A stretch of DNA of 64,000 nucleotides, taken from NCBI GenBank assembly GCA_963834725.1, contig CAWICN010000001.1:5332001-5396000 (forward strand). The letters run 5' to 3'. The stretch comes from PALSA-693 sp963834725. GTDB lineage: Bacteria; Actinomycetota; Acidimicrobiia; Acidimicrobiales; Palsa-688. This document shows positions 60,705 through 64,000 of the stretch, piece after piece. A model generated the notes under the pieces. The model made no database searches and had not been told where the DNA came from. It saw only the letters and a list, made by a program, of their open reading frames with translations. The first letter of the stretch is position 1. Each line of letters starts with the position of its first letter. Position numbers and translations under genes: made by a program.

Positions 60705-60794
60705 GCAGATGTAGGTCTTGCGGGCCTGGAACGGGTGGACCCGGCTCACGTCCACCCCGGAGTTATCGGTGTCAGGCTCGTCGGTCGTGCCCAT
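60573..60794 (-). CDS. Small zinc-ribbon protein
   Basis: A 73-residue protein from ATG at 60794, preceded by gaaggga: VSRVHPFQARKTYICPGCQQEIPPGLGHLVVVPRRHPERRRHWHRSCWDRRHRR (in parts). CPGC and HWHRSCW make a plausible zinc site. I recall similar actinobacterial proteins, some labelled ATP/GTP-binding without support. It is divergent from comM. A truncated copy of its 3' end lies at the left island border (39530-39648). Confidence 0.7.
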   Translation of the reverse strand: MGTTDEPDTDNSGVDVSRVHPFQARKTYICPGCQQEIPPGLGHLVVVPRRHPERRRHWHRSCWDRRHRRRPGR

Positions 60795-60948
60795 ATATCC
60801 CTTCGATCGGTCCATCCACCGATTCTCGCCGACGGATACGGGAGGCCGGCGCGGTGAAGTGACCGTCACAGCGTGGCGGTAGGTTCCTCAACGCTCGGTG
60901 CCGGCGGACGGCTCCTTCCTGGTTCGTCTCCAACGTGGGAGGATCGTC

Positions 60949-62481
60949 GTGCTCGCCAGCGTCCCGTCCGCCATCCTGATCGGCGTCCACGGCACCCCGA
61001 TTTCGGTCGAGGTGCATGTCTCGCCGGGGATCCCGTCTTTTACCGTGGTCGGCCTGCCCGATGCGTCGTGCCGCGAAGCGCGGGACCGGGTTCGAGCTGC
61101 CATCCTGTCGAGCGGGCTCCACTGGCCACAGCGCCGGGTGACGGTCAACCTGGCGCCGACCGGAGTCCGCAAGAGCGGGGCGGGGCTGGACCTACCGATC
61201 GCTGTGGCCCTGTTGGTGGCAGATGGCCAGTTGTCCGCTGACACCGTGTCCGATGTCGCCTTCATCGGGGAACTCGGACTGGATGGCAGCATCCGACCGG
61301 TGCCCGGTGTCCTGCCCCTCGTCGACGCAGTTCGAGCGCCTTGCGTGGTGGTCCCGCCGAACTGTGCCCGCGAAGCCGCCCTCGTCCGCCCCGATTCGGT
61401 GCGGGCCGCGGCAAGCCTCCGCAGCCTGGTTGCCATCGTTCGAGGTGAGGAGGGTTGGCCTCAACTCGACCTGGGCCCTCCGGGCTTGGATGTAGATACA
61501 GCCGCTCCCGACCTTGCGGACGTTCGGGGTCAGGCCCTCGGGCGGCTGGCCGTAGAGGTCGCAGCGGCCGGCGGCCACCACTTGCTGCTGGTCGGGCCGC
61601 CCGGCGCCGGCAAGACGATGCTGGCCGAGCGACTCCCGGGCCTGCTGCCGGCGCTGGAGCTAAAGGAGGCCATCGAGGTCACTCGAATCCACTCTGCGGC
61701 CGGCGTCACCTTGCCTCCCGGCGTCCTCGTTCGGCGCCCTCCGATGCGAGCTCCGCATCACAGCGCCTCGCTGGTGTCGCTGATCGGCGGGGGGACCACA
61801 CTGATGCGTCCCGGAGAGTTGAGTTGCGCTCATCACGGGGTGCTGTTCCTCGATGAGCTCGGCGAGTTCCCGTCGGATGTCCTCGACACCCTGCGCCAGC
61901 CGCTCGAGGAGGGCCGCGTCCTGGTCTGCCGGGCGAGGGCCAGTGTGCTCTTCCCGGCCCGGGTGCTCCTGGTCGCGGCGATGAACCCGTGCCCGTGCGG
62001 CAGCGAGGGCGGCCCCGGATCCTGTCGATGCCGCGACACAGCCCGGGCCCGCTACGCGGCGCGGATCTCCGGGCCGTTACTCGATCGGTTTGACCTGCGG
62101 GTGATGGTCGATCGGCCGGACGTCGCCGAGTTGCTGGCTGTCGGGACGCCGGTACGCCCCGCAGTCGAATCCACCGAGGTGGTGGCCCGGCGGGTGGCCG
62201 CGGCGAGATCCCTGGCCGCAGGGCGTGGAGTCAGCTGCAACGCGGCCCTGCCGTCGGGGCGGCTCGACGCAGTGGCACCGTTGGAGCCGAGCGCGCGCCG
62301 GATGCTCGAGGTCCGCTTGCGGCAGGGACGCCTGTCGGCGAGGGGGCTACACCGGGTACGGCGAGTGGCCCGTACCCTCGCGGACCTGGCCGGCGGCCAT
62401 GGCCTGTTGACATCCAACGACGTGCACAGCGCGCTGGCGCTGCGTGCCGACGTGTTCGCGGACCGGGACTGGGCCAGGTGA
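60949..62481 (+). CDS. comM: ComM/YifB family Mg-chelatase-like AAA ATPase
   Basis: A hexameric helicase that promotes branch migration during natural transformation. The 510-residue protein starts at GTG 60949 after gggaggat. An N-terminal Lon-protease-like domain (ISVEVHVSPGIPSFTVVGLPD, NLAPTGVRKSGAGLDLPIAVAL) is followed by AAA+ Walker A LLVGPPGAGKTMLAERLPGLLP, Walker B GVLFLDELGEF, MNPCPCGSEGGPGSCRC and a C-terminal helical domain. It partners dprA next door through GTGA overlap. Confidence 0.94.
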   Translation: MLASVPSAILIGVHGTPISVEVHVSPGIPSFTVVGLPDASCREARDRVRAAILSSGLHWPQRRVTVNLAPTGVRKSGAGLDLPIAVALLVADGQLSADTVSDVAFIGELGLDGSIRPVPGVLPLVDAVRAPCVVVPPNCAREAALVRPDSVRAAASLRSLVAIVRGEEGWPQLDLGPPGLDVDTAAPDLADVRGQALGRLAVEVAAAGGHHLLLVGPPGAGKTMLAERLPGLLPALELKEAIEVTRIHSAAGVTLPPGVLVRRPPMRAPHHSASLVSLIGGGTTLMRPGELSCAHHGVLFLDELGEFPSDVLDTLRQPLEEGRVLVCRARASVLFPARVLLVAAMNPCPCGSEGGPGSCRCRDTARARYAARISGPLLDRFDLRVMVDRPDVAELLAVGTPVRPAVESTEVVARRVAAARSLAAGRGVSCNAALPSGRLDAVAPLEPSARRMLEVRLRQGRLSARGLHRVRRVARTLADLAGGHGLLTSNDVHSALALRADVFADRDWAR

Positions 62482-63920
62482 CATCGGAAACCGACCACCA
62501 CCACTGGGCCGACGACCGTGATACCGACGCGGCGCCCTACGCCGCGGCCCTGGCTGCTCTCCCGGGTGCAGGTCCGGCTGTCCTCGGGCAAATCCTGCGG
62601 GACTGGACTCCAGAGGAGGCGTGGAGCCGGATCCGGGCTGGTCGGCTCGACCGCCCCCAGTCCCACATCACCCGCGGCGAGGCGCAACTGGACTTCGCCC
62701 TCCCGAGCGCCACGGCCAGCAGACCGTCCCGGGCCCGACCCCTCTCCGACCCGGCCCGACCCCCCACCGACCCGGCCGGACCCACTTCCGACCCGGCCAG
62801 ACCCCCCACCGACCTGTCAGGAGATTCCGACTACAGAGGGGACCCCGGTCGGGAGTCACGGCGCCGCCCATCCTGGTGGCAGATGGCTCGCCGGGTGGAC
62901 CCTCCCGGGTGGTGGGCACGGCATGCGGCGGCCGGCATCGCGGTGACGTGGCCCGGCCGGGCCGACTACCCGTCAGCCCTCTTCAATGATCCGGACCCGC
63001 CGGGGGTCCTGTTCTGGCGAGGGGATCTCCGCCATCTGGGCCGGCCGTGCGTGGCGGTCGTGGGTACCCGTCGGGCCTCCCACGACGGACGGTCGGTGGC
63101 ATTTGAGCTCGGTCGGGACCTCGCCGCGGCAGGCGTCTGCGTGGTTTCGGGGCTGGCTCTGGGAATCGACGGTGCAGCCCACGCAGGCGTGTTAAGCGTC
63201 CGGACGAGTGCCTCGGCGGCCGGTCCCGCGGGAGTGGCGGCGAGCGCGGTTGACGTTCCATACCCTCGCCGTCATGCCGGATTGTGGGAGCAGGTGGTCC
63301 AGAGCGGGGTGATGCTGTCGGAGACCCCGCCCGGCCGGCCACCACAGGCCTGGCGGTTCCCGGCGCGCAATCGGATCATCGCCGGGCTCTCGGCCATGGT
63401 CGTCGTCGTTGAGTCCCACGCCGCCGGCGGCGGCCTCATCACCGCGGAAGCGGCCCTGGCCCGCGGTGTCGAGGTGCGCGTGGTCCCCGGCTCCGTGCAC
63501 AGCTCCGCGAGCGCCGGCACCAACCAGCTGCTCTATGACGGGGCGGGTCCGGTTCGCGACTCGCAGGACGTGCTCGACGGCCTCGGGATCTTTGTTGCGC
63601 CCGGCGCGGCACGCTTTCGCGACCGCGAATCCGCGAGGTCGCGGCATTTGCGCCGGCTGGCTGCCGGCATGGCACCGGCGCCGGATGGGCCCGTCCTGGC
63701 GAAGAGCAGCCCCACCTCATCGCAAAGCAGGGCAGCGGCCCTCCCCCCCGAGGCGAGAAGGGTCCTCGAGGCGGTGGCGTGGCAACCCACGCTGCTCGGT
63801 CGCGTGGTGGACCGCACCGGGCTCCCGCCAGGCGCAGTATCCGGGGCGCTCGAATTGCTCGAGGCAGCGGGTCTGGTCAGCAGGGACGAGCACTGGTGGG
63901 TTCGCCGGTCGGACCGATGA
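62478..63920 (+). CDS. dprA: DNA-processing protein DprA
   Basis: Loads RecA on incoming single-stranded DNA in transformation. The 480-residue protein has an N-terminal SAM-like region (LPGAGPAVLGQILRDW), an unusual Pro/Asp-rich insert of repeated DPARPPTDPA-type words at residues 88-120, then the Rossmann core: YPSALFNDPDPPGVLFWRGD, VAVVGTRRASHDGRSVAFELG, VSGLALGIDGAAHAG, RFPARNRIIAGLS and LITAEAALARG. A winged-helix C-terminus follows (PPEARRVLEAVAW). GTG start overlaps the comM stop. Confidence 0.93.
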   Translation: MTSETDHHHWADDRDTDAAPYAAALAALPGAGPAVLGQILRDWTPEEAWSRIRAGRLDRPQSHITRGEAQLDFALPSATASRPSRARPLSDPARPPTDPAGPTSDPARPPTDLSGDSDYRGDPGRESRRRPSWWQMARRVDPPGWWARHAAAGIAVTWPGRADYPSALFNDPDPPGVLFWRGDLRHLGRPCVAVVGTRRASHDGRSVAFELGRDLAAAGVCVVSGLALGIDGAAHAGVLSVRTSASAAGPAGVAASAVDVPYPRRHAGLWEQVVQSGVMLSETPPGRPPQAWRFPARNRIIAGLSAMVVVVESHAAGGGLITAEAALARGVEVRVVPGSVHSSASAGTNQLLYDGAGPVRDSQDVLDGLGIFVAPGAARFRDRESARSRHLRRLAAGMAPAPDGPVLAKSSPTSSQSRAAALPPEARRVLEAVAWQPTLLGRVVDRTGLPPGAVSGALELLEAAGLVSRDEHWWVRRSDR

Positions 63921-63940
63921 CCCGCCGCGCTCGAGCACGG

Positions 63941-63980
63941 TCGTGAGCCGATGTTTCGGTTCGTGAGCCGATGTTTCAGG
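63941..63980. repeat. Two-copy 20-bp tandem repeat at window end
   Basis: tcgtgagccgatgtttcggt at 63941 is followed by tcgtgagccgatgtttcagg at 63961. Two units are visible about 20 bases after the dprA stop; a third is not complete before the window ends. Confidence 0.8.
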
Positions 63981-64000
63981 GCTCGACCTCCGATCCCTGC

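Noticed and set aside
1..64000. tRNA or rRNA genes
   Set aside because: No cloverleaf with a TTCGA/TTCAA arm or rRNA-like stretch was recognised by eye; a covariance search could still find one.

Overview
The window is high-GC DNA from an actinobacterium. Gene content and order support this: recG, rsmD, coaD, a SepIVA-like gene, DUF177, rpmF, plsX, acp, rnc, mutM, smc, ftsY, ffh, rpsP, khpA, rimM, trmD, rplS, DUF2469, yraN, comM and dprA run in nearly the order known from mycobacteria, alongside a GTP-type PEP carboxykinase and a UvrD2-type helicase with an HRDC tail. GTG and TTG starts are common. I infer a deep-branching actinobacterium (Acidimicrobiia-like) but cannot name a species. I recognised no rRNA, tRNA, CRISPR array, transposase or integrase.

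Positions 1-31.5 kb are the conserved core: DNA repair (xth, uvrD2, recG, mutM), central metabolism (pckG, thiD, CoA-transferase/racemase), fatty-acid and phospholipid precursors (fakA-like, plsX, acp), ribosome and RNA maturation (rpmB, rsmD, rpmF, rnc, rpsP, rimM, trmD, rplS), chromosome and division factors (smc, SepIVA-like) and both SRP GTPases (ftsY, ffh). The SRP genes are separated by a reverse-strand ABC-2 exporter operon. I found no broken gene here.

Positions 31.5-37.6 kb lie where lepB and rnhB would be expected between rplS and DUF2469. Instead there is a zinc-homeostasis module: a SmtB-type ArsR gene, a 58-residue His-rich protein and zur, joined by overlapping stop and start codons, followed by a znuA-znuC-znuB-znuB transporter operon carrying seven single-base frameshifts. 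Tandem repeats lie beside it, one sharing 20 bases with the rplS 3' end.

DUF2469, yraN and a Cys/Met-type PLP enzyme follow (37.6-39.5 kb). Then comes an island of about 20.8 kb, flanked by 277-bp direct repeats at 39372-39648 and 60428-60704. The left repeat follows the intact PLP gene; the right one sits in a decayed fragment of that gene, before an intact zinc-ribbon gene, comM and dprA. The island holds a GAF-ANTAR regulator, a beta-propeller lectin-like protein, a TetR-controlled catabolic cluster (SDR, linalool dehydratase/isomerase-like protein, phosphotransferase, Zn-alcohol dehydrogenase, cytochrome P450, membrane protein), a GH15 glycosidase, a zone of gene fragments (53.4-56.9 kb) and an alternating methyltransferase/phosphotransferase operon. 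Many island genes carry single-base frameshifts or amber codons.

The clearest candidate for an undescribed system is the TetR-controlled cluster at 42.3-51 kb. Three copies of a CATAC-N6-GTATG operator lie in its two divergent promoter regions. The chemistry suggests terpenoid or related alcohol degradation, though this copy looks at least partly inactivated.
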